From JAFDZW01 sp035632315 (GTDB lineage Bacteria > Bacteroidota > Ignavibacteria > Palsa-1295): a DNA stretch of 64,000 nt. Under the pieces are notes generated by a model. That model searched no databases. It saw nothing but the letters and a program-made list of their open reading frames with translations, and had not been told where the DNA came from. Each line of letters starts with the position of its first letter. Position 1 is the stretch's first letter. The position numbers and the translations under genes were made by a program. Location of the stretch: NCBI GenBank assembly GCA_035632315.1, contig DASQGZ010000042.1, positions 1-64,000 on the forward strand, given 5' to 3'. This document shows, in pieces, positions 35,986-44,991 of the stretch.

Positions 35986-37320
35986 ATGAACCCTCAAATT
36001 GTAGAATCATTCGCGGAGATGGTCCGCGAGAAAGGCATAGATCGCGATATCCTGATGTCCGTCATCGAGGAGACGTTCGCGATGATGGTGCGCAAAAAAT
36101 ATGGTCAGGAAGCGAAATTCGATATTGTTATGAATATGGACAAAGGCGATATCGAAATTTATCTTGAAAAGTCCGTCGTAAACATTGTAGAAGACCCAAC
36201 GATACAGATCTCGGTTGCCGATGCACGTGCGAAATCGGGCGAAGACCTTGAAGATGGCGACGAATATGTAGAGATCATCCGTACGACAAAAGATTTTGGC
36301 CGCCGACTAATCATCACGGCAAAGCAGAACCTGAACCAAAAAATTCGTGAGATTGAAAAAGACAATCTGTATAACGAATACAATGGCCTTCTTGGTGATA
36401 TTATCGTCGGCGAAGTGTATCAGCAGCGGCGTGGCGATCTATTTATTCTTCATGACCGTCGCGAACTTCTGCTGCCGGCAAGTGAGCAGATACAGCGTGA
36501 ACGTTGGCGCAAAGGGGATAATATCCGTGCGCTTGTTAAAGAAGTACGGCGAAATTCAGTAAATTCGACCCCGATCGTCATTCTTTCGCGTACGGACAAC
36601 CGCTTTCTTGCAAAGTTGATGGAGATTGAAGTACCTGAAATTTTTGACGGCTTTATTACGATCAAAGCAATTGCACGCGAACCAGGTGAGCGTGCAAAAG
36701 TCGCCGTTGAATCGAACGACGAGCGTATCGATCCGGTCGGCGCTTGCGTCGGAATGAAAGGCGTTCGTATTCACTCGATTGTTCGTGAATTGGCGAACGA
36801 AAGTATCGATGTTATTCCGTGGGCAGACGATCCTGCAGTATTTCTCGGCCGTGCATTGTCGCCGGCAAAGCTTATTTCTGTCGATCTTGACGAAGAGCAT
36901 CATACGGCGACTGCTCTCGTCTCCGACGACCAGGTATCGCTTGCGATTGGCAAACAGGGTCAGAATGTTCGTCTTGCTTCAAAGCTAACCGGGTACCAGA
37001 TCAATCTTGTCAAAGAAGCTCGCGACGAAGAAGATATCGAGCTTATCGAATTCCGCGACGAACTTGGGCTCGATCTTTACACCGAGCTTATTAAAACCCG
37101 CATCGATACAGCGCGTGAGTTTCTCGATGCGCCGGAAGAAGTGTTACTTAAAATTCCCGGACTTACACCCGAGCGTATCGGTGAAGTCAGAAAGATTTTA
37201 TCTTCAGAGCTGACACAGGCTGATCAGGAACTTGAGACAATCGCCGAGAAAGCCGGTTTCAAACTGACCACTATGCGAGCAGAAGATAAAGAAGAGTCAT
37301 CCGAGATCAAAGCTCAATGA
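35986..37320 (+). CDS. nusA: Transcription termination/antitermination factor NusA
   Basis: The 444-residue NusA has the RNA polymerase-binding N-terminal domain (start MNPQIVESF, then VIEETFAMMVRKKYG), an S1 domain (GDIIVGEVYQQRRGDLFI), and two KH domains (ERAKVAVESNDERIDPVGACVG; SLAIGKQGQNVRLASKL). It ends with an HhH-like EVLLKIPGLTPERIGEV segment. It modulates pausing, termination and antitermination. The frame can be extended back to a TTG at 35950, but that falls inside the hairpin; ATG 35986 gives the conserved N-terminus. Confidence 0.96.
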   Translation: MNPQIVESFAEMVREKGIDRDILMSVIEETFAMMVRKKYGQEAKFDIVMNMDKGDIEIYLEKSVVNIVEDPTIQISVADARAKSGEDLEDGDEYVEIIRTTKDFGRRLIITAKQNLNQKIREIEKDNLYNEYNGLLGDIIVGEVYQQRRGDLFILHDRRELLLPASEQIQRERWRKGDNIRALVKEVRRNSVNSTPIVILSRTDNRFLAKLMEIEVPEIFDGFITIKAIAREPGERAKVAVESNDERIDPVGACVGMKGVRIHSIVRELANESIDVIPWADDPAVFLGRALSPAKLISVDLDEEHHTATALVSDDQVSLAIGKQGQNVRLASKLTGYQINLVKEARDEEDIELIEFRDELGLDLYTELIKTRIDTAREFLDAPEEVLLKIPGLTPERIGEVRKILSSELTQADQELETIAEKAGFKLTTMRAEDKEESSEIKAQ

Positions 37321-37381
37321 GTGCGATGATACGGCTGGCTCAGTATAGAAGTCACGAATTTATTCAGAAACGTTCGAACGT

Positions 37382-40087
37382 ATGGCGGTTGAATCGGCCG
37401 AAAAAACGAAGAAGCCTACTGTCCGAACCCTGGCAACAGAACTTAATATCAGCCATGACACACTGATCGAGTTCTTGCAGACCAAGGGGTTCACGGGCAT
37501 TAAGACCATTATGTCAAAAATTGACGATGACGGTCTTGATGTTGTGATGAAACACTTCGGAAAAGAAAAGGACGTTGCTGAAAAACGTCAGAAAAAGGTC
37601 GCCGCATTTAAGGAAAAAAGAACCAAGCCGAAGACTGAGGCCGAAGTTGAGGCACCAAGGGCGCAGCCTGAGGCTGCTGAAAAAGCTTCCGAGAAAGAGA
37701 TCGTTGAAGAAATAAAACCTCTTGATGTCCCTGAGCAGAAGAAAAAAGAGGTTGAAGTTACTATTGAACAACCCGCAGCCGATGAGAATGAAGTTTTGGC
37801 TGCGCAAGAACCGGTCATCTCGGATGCTGTCGAAACTCCTGCAAAAGAAGTCCATGAAGTTGCAGAAGATGACCATGATCACGAAGCAAGGCGCAAACGC
37901 AGAAAAAAGAAAACCACTACGCTTTTGATGTCTTCCGGCACTGAAAATGCTGCCGTTATGCCGGGGCTCAAGATCAAAGGGAAGATCGATCTCGAAGCAT
38001 TAAAGCCCCAAAAGAAAGAACAGCCGAAACCTGTTCTGCAGAAAAAATCAGAAATTAAACGGGATAAATTCAAGCCCGGTGACTCCCGCAGAAATAAGAT
38101 TGACTTTGGCGAAACTGATACAACAAAGAAGCGCGGTCGCACCGATAAGCCGGCTGTTAACGATCGTGACGTAAAAGACGCCGTCAGGCGGACAATGACA
38201 GGCCTTGACGAGGGCCGCAGCCTTGCCGGACGTGCGCGAATGAGGAAACAAAAGCGCAAAGAGCGCCACGAAACCGAAGAACGCAAGCTTCAGGAGCAGA
38301 CTGCTGAAGAAGCTACGGTCATTCGCCCGACAGAATTTGTGACGGCCAATGAGCTCGCCAATTTAATGAATGTTGATGTCGGCGAGATCATCACGAAGTG
38401 CATTGCGCTCGGCTTGATGGTTTCCATCAATCAGCGCCTTGATAAAGATACAATTCAGCTCGTAGCCGACGAATTCGGATTTACGGTTGAATTCCAGGAG
38501 GAGTACACGACCGATACTCTTGAAGATGAAGAAGACGCGCCTGAGACACTAAAGACTCGTCCTCCGGTCGTAACGATCATGGGCCACGTCGATCACGGTA
38601 AAACATCGCTGCTTGATTATATCCGTAAATCGAACGTTGTCGCAGGTGAATCAGGCGGCATCACGCAGCATATCGGCGCTTACGAAGTGTCGCTCGATAA
38701 CGGACGTCAGATCACATTTCTCGATACGCCGGGCCACGAAGCATTTACAGCAATGCGCGCCCGCGGCGCGCAAGTGACGGATATTGTTATTCTCGTCGTT
38801 GCTGCCGATGATAACGTAATGCCGCAAACATGGGAAGCTATTTCACACGCCCAAGCAGCGAGCGTCCCGATCGTTATTGCGCTCAATAAAATCGATCGCC
38901 CAGAGTCGAATCCTGACCGGATTCGTCAGCAGCTTTCGGATAAGAACGTTCTTGTAGAAGAATGGGGCGGGAAATACGGCACAGTAGAAATTTCTGCCAG
39001 AACAGGGAAGAATATCGACAAATTATTAGAGCGTGTCCTGCTCGAAGCAGATATTCTTGACTTGAAAGCAAACCCTGATCGTGTAGCGCGGGGTGTTGTT
39101 ATTGAAGCAGAGGTCGATCGCGGCAGAGGGACTCAGGCGACGGTTCTTGTTCAGAAGGGGACACTTAAAATGGGTGATCCGTTCATCGCCGGGATGTATT
39201 CCGGCCGCGTGCGCGCTATGTTCGATGAACGCGGAAATAGGGTAGAGATCGCCCCACCGTCACGGCCGGTTCAATTGCTCGGCTTTGACGGTATTCCACA
39301 AGCCGGAGACCAATTTATTGTTGTTGATTCGGACAGTCTTGCAAAAGATATTTCCAGCAGACGGCTGCAACTCAGACGCGAACAGAATTTCAAACAAATT
39401 CACAGCGTCATCAGCCTCGATGATATTTCACAGCAGATCAAAGAGGGGAATATCCAAAACCTTCGGATTATTCTCAAAGGTGACGTTGACGGGTCTGTTG
39501 AAGCATTGGCTGACTCCTTGCTGCGCTTATCGACTGCCGAAGTAAAAGTGGATATCATCCATCGCGCTGTTGGCGCGATTACTGAGAACGATGTCGTTCT
39601 TGCCGCAGCGAGCAACGCGATCATTGTCGGCTTCCATGTCAGGCCGAATATAGACGCGCGAAAACTTGCTGCAGCCGAGCATGTTGATATTCGTCTGTAT
39701 AACGTCATTTACGATTGTATAAACGAAATTCGCACGGCACTCGAGGGTATGCTTGCACCCGAGCAAAAAGAAGAAGTCATCGGTTCTGCCGAAGTCCGCG
39801 ACCTCTTTAAAGTACCGAAGGTTGGTACTGTTGCCGGATGTTACGTGCTCGACGGAAAACTCATTCGCAATGCGAAGGTGCGCGTCGTACGTGACGGTAT
39901 TGAAGTTTTCAATGGTGCGCTTTCGTCACTGAAGCGATTTAAAGACGATGTCCGCGAAGTTGATACAGGCTATGAATGCGGTCTGAGCCTTGAAAACTTT
40001 AATGACCTCAAAGTCGGCGATATCATCGAAGACTATAAGATCGTCGAAGTGAAGCGTAAGCTTGAAACGACCGTACCTGCACGTTAA
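37382..40087 (+). CDS. infB: Translation initiation factor IF-2
   Basis: The 901-residue GTPase brings fMet-tRNA to the 30S subunit. An N-terminal IF2_N helical domain (VRTLATELNISHDTLIEFL) precedes a long Lys/Glu-rich linker (about 60-310). A second IF2_N segment (FVTANELANLMN) precedes the G domain: GHVDHGKTS (from residue 401), DTPGHEAF and NKIDRPES. Domains II, III and IV follow (GTVAGCYVLDGK). The YlxR and L7Ae-like genes that often sit between nusA and infB are absent here; a 61-bp spacer replaces them. Confidence 0.97.
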   Translation: MAVESAEKTKKPTVRTLATELNISHDTLIEFLQTKGFTGIKTIMSKIDDDGLDVVMKHFGKEKDVAEKRQKKVAAFKEKRTKPKTEAEVEAPRAQPEAAEKASEKEIVEEIKPLDVPEQKKKEVEVTIEQPAADENEVLAAQEPVISDAVETPAKEVHEVAEDDHDHEARRKRRKKKTTTLLMSSGTENAAVMPGLKIKGKIDLEALKPQKKEQPKPVLQKKSEIKRDKFKPGDSRRNKIDFGETDTTKKRGRTDKPAVNDRDVKDAVRRTMTGLDEGRSLAGRARMRKQKRKERHETEERKLQEQTAEEATVIRPTEFVTANELANLMNVDVGEIITKCIALGLMVSINQRLDKDTIQLVADEFGFTVEFQEEYTTDTLEDEEDAPETLKTRPPVVTIMGHVDHGKTSLLDYIRKSNVVAGESGGITQHIGAYEVSLDNGRQITFLDTPGHEAFTAMRARGAQVTDIVILVVAADDNVMPQTWEAISHAQAASVPIVIALNKIDRPESNPDRIRQQLSDKNVLVEEWGGKYGTVEISARTGKNIDKLLERVLLEADILDLKANPDRVARGVVIEAEVDRGRGTQATVLVQKGTLKMGDPFIAGMYSGRVRAMFDERGNRVEIAPPSRPVQLLGFDGIPQAGDQFIVVDSDSLAKDISSRRLQLRREQNFKQIHSVISLDDISQQIKEGNIQNLRIILKGDVDGSVEALADSLLRLSTAEVKVDIIHRAVGAITENDVVLAAASNAIIVGFHVRPNIDARKLAAAEHVDIRLYNVIYDCINEIRTALEGMLAPEQKEEVIGSAEVRDLFKVPKVGTVAGCYVLDGKLIRNAKVRVVRDGIEVFNGALSSLKRFKDDVREVDTGYECGLSLENFNDLKVGDIIEDYKIVEVKRKLETTVPAR

Positions 40088-40098
40088 TTGTTGCAACT

Positions 40099-40464
40099 AT
40101 GTCTATCAGGACCGAACGTGTAGCCGGAGAAATTCAAAAATCACTTGCGGAAATTCTGCAACAGGATTTCTCATATCTTTATGACGGATTATTGACTGTT
40201 ACGACCGTTCGAGTCACTCCCGATCTCCGTCATTGCAAAGCATATATTTCTCTCATTTCGAAGAATGCCTCCAGAGATCAGTCCTTATTGAAAATTCAAA
40301 AAGAGACCCCGCGTATTCGTATGGCTCTTGCGCATTCTGTCCGGATGCGATACGTACCTGAATTGCACTTCTACCTCGATGACACTCAGGATGAAGTTGA
40401 CCGCATCGAGCATTTATTTAAAGAAATCCACCGCCGTGAAGACCAGCACAAAGATCGAGAATGA
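40099..40464 (+). CDS. rbfA: Ribosome-binding factor A
   Basis: The 121-residue KH-fold protein is needed for 16S rRNA 5' end processing and cold adaptation. It begins RTERVAGEIQKSLAEIL, has TTVRVTPDLRHCKAYIS in the middle, and VRMRYVPELHFYLDDT near the end, all family landmarks. It lies 11 nt after infB and its end overlaps truB. Confidence 0.95.
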   Translation: MSIRTERVAGEIQKSLAEILQQDFSYLYDGLLTVTTVRVTPDLRHCKAYISLISKNASRDQSLLKIQKETPRIRMALAHSVRMRYVPELHFYLDDTQDEVDRIEHLFKEIHRREDQHKDRE

Positions 40465-41212
40465 TCTCATTCCGATCTTTACCAAGAGTGATCTGGAGTC
40501 GAGAAGTGCAGAAGTGACGCAGCAATTGCTCTCACTTAATGGCGGAATGCTTCTGGTCGATAAGATATACGGAGTTACTTCGTTCGTTGTTGTCTATTCC
40601 CTGAGAAAACAACTTTCATCTCTAAGCGATGGGGCTTGGATCAAAGTTGGGCACGCCGGCACACTTGATCCACTTGCGACAGGTCTTGTCATCGTCGGAT
40701 CGAGACGGGCGACGCGATCGCTGACTTCATTTCTCGGGGCAGAGAAAGAATATGAGGTCGAGCTCCGTCTCGGCATCACCACTCCGAGTTTTGATCTCGA
40801 AAGACCGATAACAGTGACGCATGATCTGTCCGGAATCACTACAGGTGAAGTTGAGGACTGCGTATTAACTTTTATCGGCAAACAATCTCAAACTCCGCCG
40901 ATATTCAGCGCTATCAAGCAAAACGGTAAGCCTGTCTATAAAAAAGCTCACAAAGGAAAGAAAGTTGAGATGGGGCCGAAAGAGGTCGAAATATATTCTA
41001 TCAGCGGCATTACAGTTAATTTCCCGTATGTCCGATTTACCGTTGCTTGCTCGAAGGGTACTTATATTCGAAGCCTTGTGAACGATATTGGTCAAAAACT
41101 CGGTACGGGAGCCACCCTTATCAACCTCAGGCGTACAAAGATCGGCAATTTTTCGGTTACGGACGCGATCGAACAATCACAAATTTCTTCTCTTGCTGCT
41201 CAAATTGCTTAG
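40436..41212 (+). CDS. truB: tRNA pseudouridine-55 synthase
   Basis: TruB makes pseudouridine 55 in the tRNA T-loop. The catalytic Asp is in HAGTLDPLATG; GGMLLVDKIYGVTS, TPPIFSAIKQNGKPVYKKAHKG and SKGTYIRSLVNDIG are family motifs. The open frame extends back to 40328, but that stretch is rbfA read in another frame and is low-complexity. The best start is GTG 40436 (258 aa), giving a 29-bp overlap with rbfA. About 35 residues then precede the conserved LLVDK; no closer start codon fits. Confidence 0.93.
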   Translation: MKTSTKIENDLIPIFTKSDLESRSAEVTQQLLSLNGGMLLVDKIYGVTSFVVVYSLRKQLSSLSDGAWIKVGHAGTLDPLATGLVIVGSRRATRSLTSFLGAEKEYEVELRLGITTPSFDLERPITVTHDLSGITTGEVEDCVLTFIGKQSQTPPIFSAIKQNGKPVYKKAHKGKKVEMGPKEVEIYSISGITVNFPYVRFTVACSKGTYIRSLVNDIGQKLGTGATLINLRRTKIGNFSVTDAIEQSQISSLAAQIA

Positions 41213-41215
41213 TGA

Positions 41216-42145
41216 ATGAAAATAACTCACGGAATTGAGCAGATAAAATTTGCAAAGCTCACTGCAACGACGCTCGGCAGTTATGACGGACTTCACCTAG
41301 GGCATCGGGATATTCTCCAAACGTTAATAAACAGGAAAACTGATAGCGGTTATTCACGCTCAGTCGTTGTCACGTTCGACCCTCATCCTCAAGAAATATT
41401 GCGAAAGAATAATACTGACATACAACTGCTGACAACGATCGAAGAACGGCTTGAGCTCTTTGCTTCTGCAGGTATAGATGAGACTGTTATCATTGCGTTC
41501 ACCAAAGAATTTTCCGAGACAACATATCGAGATTTCTTTAATAATATTCTGGTCGATAAATTAGGGACTCGTGAAATGATTGTCGGTCACGATCATGCGT
41601 TTGGAAAGAATAGGGAAGGTGATATTGCTCACTTAAAGATACTTGCAGCAGAACGGGAGGTCGCCGTTACAGAAGTACCACCGCATAGGATCGCTAATGA
41701 AACGATCAGCTCGACCAAGATCCGGCATTATCTACTCGGCGGGGATATTCAGATTGCTAATTCATATCTCGGAAGGAAATATTCATTAACAGGAGTTGTC
41801 GTCAGCGGAGATAAGTTGGGGCGTACACTTGGTTTTCCAACGGCTAATGTCAAGATTCCTGCGAATAAACTCATTCCAAAAGATGGCATCTATGCCGGCA
41901 TCGCTTCACATCAAACTAATGATTATTTGGCGGCAATAAGCATCGGAACGCGCCCGACTGTCACGGAATCGCCCAATCGAATTATTGAAGCAGCATTACT
42001 TGATTTTTCAGGCGATCTCTACGACGAACAAATTCGTCTCTCCCTTTCTGATTATTTGCGCGACCAAATAAAATTCGCTTCTCTTGAAGAATTAAAAGGA
42101 CAGATTGAGCAAGACATCGAGCTTGTAAAAGAATTGTCGGAATGA
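41216..42145 (+). CDS. ribF: Bifunctional riboflavin kinase/FAD synthetase
   Basis: The 309-residue protein converts riboflavin to FMN and FAD. The N-terminal nucleotidyltransferase has GSYDGLHLGHRDIL, TFDPHPQEIL, and VGHDHAFGKNREGD, followed by STKIRHYLL. The C-terminal kinase has GDKLGRTLGFPTANVKIP and DGIYAG, with GTRPTV. It starts 3 nt after truB and ends the translation operon. No FMN riboswitch is seen upstream. Confidence 0.95.
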   Translation: MKITHGIEQIKFAKLTATTLGSYDGLHLGHRDILQTLINRKTDSGYSRSVVVTFDPHPQEILRKNNTDIQLLTTIEERLELFASAGIDETVIIAFTKEFSETTYRDFFNNILVDKLGTREMIVGHDHAFGKNREGDIAHLKILAAEREVAVTEVPPHRIANETISSTKIRHYLLGGDIQIANSYLGRKYSLTGVVVSGDKLGRTLGFPTANVKIPANKLIPKDGIYAGIASHQTNDYLAAISIGTRPTVTESPNRIIEAALLDFSGDLYDEQIRLSLSDYLRDQIKFASLEELKGQIEQDIELVKELSE

Positions 42146-42161
42146 TCTGTTTTTTTCTCTG

Positions 42162-42169
42162 TATATTTG
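42162..42169 (+). promoter_or_regulatory. Candidate Bacteroidota-type -7 element
   Basis: TATATTTG matches the TAnnTTTG -7 consensus of Bacteroidota and lies 28 nt before the ATG of the haem-barrel gene. A -33 TTG at the usual spacing is not present (the nearest is 25 bp upstream), so this is weak. Confidence 0.3.
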
Positions 42170-42197
42170 TATGTTGTAACAAACATTCAAAATATAT

Positions 42198-43451
42198 ATG
42201 AAGAAGGTTCTGCTCTTTGTTTTGTCGTTCGTGGTGCTCGATATCAGTAATGCTTTAGCCCTCCCGAGATTTGCGTTAAAGAAAGGTGATATAACGTGCG
42301 GCGGGTGTCACGCAAACCCGACCGGCGGGGGACTTCGCTCTGAAGGCGGCGAATCGTTTTCCGTCAATCAACTTCCAATGTGGAAACGAGGTGAAACGTT
42401 TACCGGCCACATAGCTTCAGGTATCACGCTCGGTGCCGACTGGAGAAGCCAGTTCTTATATTTTACACAGAAGCAGCCTGCAAGTTCCGGTATCGGGGAT
42501 ACCACGTTAACGACAAACACATTTCATGCGATGAGCTACGCCATTGAACTTGGGGTTCAGGCTACAAAGACACTGTATGGATATTTGCGTTACGATCCTA
42601 TTACACCAAATCCCGAAGCGTATGCGATGCTTCATATTGTTCATCCGTCCGGCGAACTGATCGAAGCAACAGATGCGGTGAACGATGTTTATGTCAAATT
42701 CGGAGCATTTCTTCCCGCATTTGGTATTCGATTTGATGATCATACCATTTATTCTAAAGGCGGGAATGCAAGTATTTCCGGTTTCGGCAGCGCAGGACTT
42801 TTCTGGGGGTATGGCTATCGAGATGTAGGAGCAGAGGCGGGGATATATTTATTCGACCATCTGAGTGTCAATGTTGGCCTATATAATGGCAACGAAGGCG
42901 GTTCATTCCAAAATTTTGCCACTGCGAACACGAATAAAGCACTTTGTGCGCGAGCAAATCTTGCCGGCGAACTGATCGAAGATGTGCTTTCCGGAGAGAT
43001 CGGCGGCTCGTTCTATTCTCATCAATTAACCGACGGTACAGGCGCTAACGCTCCAAGTCTCTCGCTCTTTGCCATTCACGGCGGTCTGCGTGCAGGCCCC
43101 ATATCGGTTTTGGCAGAATTCGATAACGGAAAAAATGTCAATACAAATAACGGCTTGACGTACTTTCCAAAAGCCACAGCAATGGTATTTGAAGGAACGG
43201 TCAGCATTACAAAAGGGCTTGACGGATTACTTCGCTTCGAAACGTACGAGAATAAAGATATTAGTGATAATGTGCAGACCCAAGTGAAAAGCCGCATTAC
43301 AGTCGGAGCTCAGTGGTTTCCGCTGCGGTTTCTTGAAGTGCGTCCGGAGTTTCGAACTGCTACTGTGGAAATCCCAAATTCATCGAATGCAACGCTCAGA
43401 GATCAATTAACGCAAACGACATTTCTGACCCAAATACACTTATTCTTTTGA
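42198..43451 (+). CDS. Outer-membrane beta-barrel protein with N-terminal CXXCH haem-binding motif
   Basis: The 417-residue product has a signal peptide (VLLFVLSFVVLDISNALA). A CGGCH motif (C34, C37, H38) then sits in the context ANPTGGGLR, seen in predicted haem-containing barrel proteins of FCB bacteria (recalled, not searched). The rest is a string of amphipathic beta strands ending in a terminal Phe (QIHLFF), as in outer-membrane porins. The haem would face the periplasm near the barrel mouth. This could be a one-chain porin-cytochrome for electron transfer, or a barrel whose CXXCH has a structural role. No c-type cytochrome maturation gene is nearby. Confidence 0.75.
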   Translation: MKKVLLFVLSFVVLDISNALALPRFALKKGDITCGGCHANPTGGGLRSEGGESFSVNQLPMWKRGETFTGHIASGITLGADWRSQFLYFTQKQPASSGIGDTTLTTNTFHAMSYAIELGVQATKTLYGYLRYDPITPNPEAYAMLHIVHPSGELIEATDAVNDVYVKFGAFLPAFGIRFDDHTIYSKGGNASISGFGSAGLFWGYGYRDVGAEAGIYLFDHLSVNVGLYNGNEGGSFQNFATANTNKALCARANLAGELIEDVLSGEIGGSFYSHQLTDGTGANAPSLSLFAIHGGLRAGPISVLAEFDNGKNVNTNNGLTYFPKATAMVFEGTVSITKGLDGLLRFETYENKDISDNVQTQVKSRITVGAQWFPLRFLEVRPEFRTATVEIPNSSNATLRDQLTQTTFLTQIHLFF

Positions 43452-43454
43452 CCT

Positions 43455-43931
43455 ATGGCGTCGGGAATGATCAATGAGAAGCGTTTCTCAAGCATATCGG
43501 ATCCGGAAATAATATCATCGGATGAAGGAGCATTTCTCCTTCGTGTTGGCGGAGGGCTTGTCGAGGTATATCGCACAGGTCAAGAAAGCTATTCAGACGG
43601 CAATTCCTTACATGATATTTCGGTCACCATAGAATCGGACAGAGAACGGTTAGTAAACGAAAGATTTGCTACCTTTGGGCTGGGCAAAGAAGGGGCGGCA
43701 GTAAAGAAAACCAATATCGTAAAAGCGCCAATGCCGGGTATGGTAAAATCAGTTTTAGTTGAAGCCGGGTTACACGTCACACGAGGCACGGCTATCATTA
43801 TCCTCGAAGCAATGAAAATGGAAAATTCCATAACAGCGACAATTGACGGGGTAATCATAAAGCTTTCTGTAAGTCAAGGAATGTCACTTGAAAAGAATGC
43901 CATTATATGCGAGATCGAGCCGAGAACTTAA
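43455..43931 (+). CDS. Biotin/lipoyl carrier protein of an acyl-CoA carboxylase
   Basis: The 158-residue protein ends in a biotinyl domain: APMPGMVKSVLVEAG, then the biotin-attachment EAMKMEN (K121), and IICEIEP. The first ~80 residues resemble the N-terminal part of carrier subunits of propionyl/methylmalonyl-type carboxylases and decarboxylases in Bacteroidota. No carboxyltransferase or biotin carboxylase lies in the window. It begins 3 nt after the haem-barrel gene, probably by transcriptional chance. Confidence 0.88.
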   Translation: MASGMINEKRFSSISDPEIISSDEGAFLLRVGGGLVEVYRTGQESYSDGNSLHDISVTIESDRERLVNERFATFGLGKEGAAVKKTNIVKAPMPGMVKSVLVEAGLHVTRGTAIIILEAMKMENSITATIDGVIIKLSVSQGMSLEKNAIICEIEPRT

Positions 43932-43947
43932 AAGAAAATTGGGATAA

Positions 43948-43975
43948 AATAGATACTTTACATAATGTATCTATT
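43948..43975. terminator. AT-rich hairpin between convergent genes
   Basis: AATAGATAC (43948-43956) pairs with GTATCTATT (43967-43975) with a 10-nt loop, in the 51-bp gap between the biotin carrier and mlaD genes. On the minus strand a TTTATC run follows. It could serve both convergent genes; the stem is low in GC, so this is tentative. Confidence 0.4.
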
Positions 43976-43982
43976 AACAAGA

Positions 43983-44984
43983 TTATCTATTTGCTTCCTT
44001 TAGTTTTTGTTCGATCATTCTCAGTGTGTCAAGCTTCCGATCTATCTTTGCTTCATAGTCAGCAGCATTCCAGTATCCCTGGTCTTCAAAGTAGCCTTTA
44101 ACGAGGAAATTATGCTTCAACGCTTCTGTTACTTCTTCGGTATTTCCGGCCGTTTTTGTTAGTTTTTGCATCAGATCCTTGACCTGAAAGATCGATGAGC
44201 TGAGAGATTTCAAGCTTCCTTCAAGATCGACATATAAGCCGCTGTCATTGACGAGTTTTGCCACAGTGCCATTGCCGGTTCTAAGTTTTTCCAATATCTC
44301 TCGTACAGCAGATGCGCTTTGCTCGACATCCGATGTTAGATTCTTCATGGCAGAATTTGCAGTACCAACTGTCGAAGAGATATTTGCCATCAGGTCATTC
44401 GTCGTCCCAATCGTTTTTGTAAGCTGGATATAGAGCTGGTCATTCGTCAAAAGGCTCCCTAAGGTGCCTTTACCGGAATTTATTCCCTCAATCAATCCAT
44501 TGAGGTTTCTAAGCACAGCATTAGTATTAGTCGCTACGAGCGTGACTGTATCCATAATAGTACCAAGCTCAAACCCTGAAACTCCAGGAATAAAACTTCC
44601 CGGCGGAATCGGCTCCGAGGTAACCGCACCGACCGAGATCGAAAGGGCCTTATTCCCCACTAATCCTTCCGTAATAATTGATACTTTGGAATCGACGTGT
44701 ATCAGATGAAGGGCATTTTTAACGACGTATAACTTTACAACGACTGAATCTCCTGCCTTTTCGGGAAGATTGATCGTACTGACCGAGCCAACGTTAATTC
44801 CTGAAATTTGAACTTGAGCTCCTTCTTTTAATCCATTGACTTCTTTTAATTTAGCATAATAATTATAGGTATTACTAAATAGTTTTTGTTTATCCCCAAT
44901 TAAAAATACTCCAATTACTAATAAGCTAAAGCAAAGTATGATGAAGAATCCTGTTCTTATTACCGGTGCCTTTGAAATTTTCAT
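43983..44984 (-). CDS. mlaD: MCE-domain substrate-binding protein (MlaD-like)
   Basis: The 333-residue protein has one N-terminal membrane helix (FFIILCFSLLVIGVFLIG) and an MCE domain (YYAKLKEVNGLKEGAQVQISG, VGSVSTINL). A long predicted helical C-terminal part follows (about 150-330), with TIGTTNDLMANI and KLRTGNGTVAKLV. MlaD-like proteins form a periplasmic ring that moves phospholipids between inner and outer membranes. It lies 7 nt after mlaF, in the order E-F-D. Confidence 0.93.
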   Translation of the reverse strand: MKISKAPVIRTGFFIILCFSLLVIGVFLIGDKQKLFSNTYNYYAKLKEVNGLKEGAQVQISGINVGSVSTINLPEKAGDSVVVKLYVVKNALHLIHVDSKVSIITEGLVGNKALSISVGAVTSEPIPPGSFIPGVSGFELGTIMDTVTLVATNTNAVLRNLNGLIEGINSGKGTLGSLLTNDQLYIQLTKTIGTTNDLMANISSTVGTANSAMKNLTSDVEQSASAVREILEKLRTGNGTVAKLVNDSGLYVDLEGSLKSLSSSIFQVKDLMQKLTKTAGNTEEVTEALKHNFLVKGYFEDQGYWNAADYEAKIDRKLDTLRMIEQKLKEANR

Positions 44985-44991
44985 TTCTATT

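Noticed and set aside
37900..38290. Lys/Glu-rich low-complexity region in infB as a repeat element
   Set aside because: It is the normal variable linker of IF-2, not a DNA repeat.
40328..40435. 36-residue N-terminal extension of TruB
   Set aside because: It is rbfA coding sequence read in another frame.
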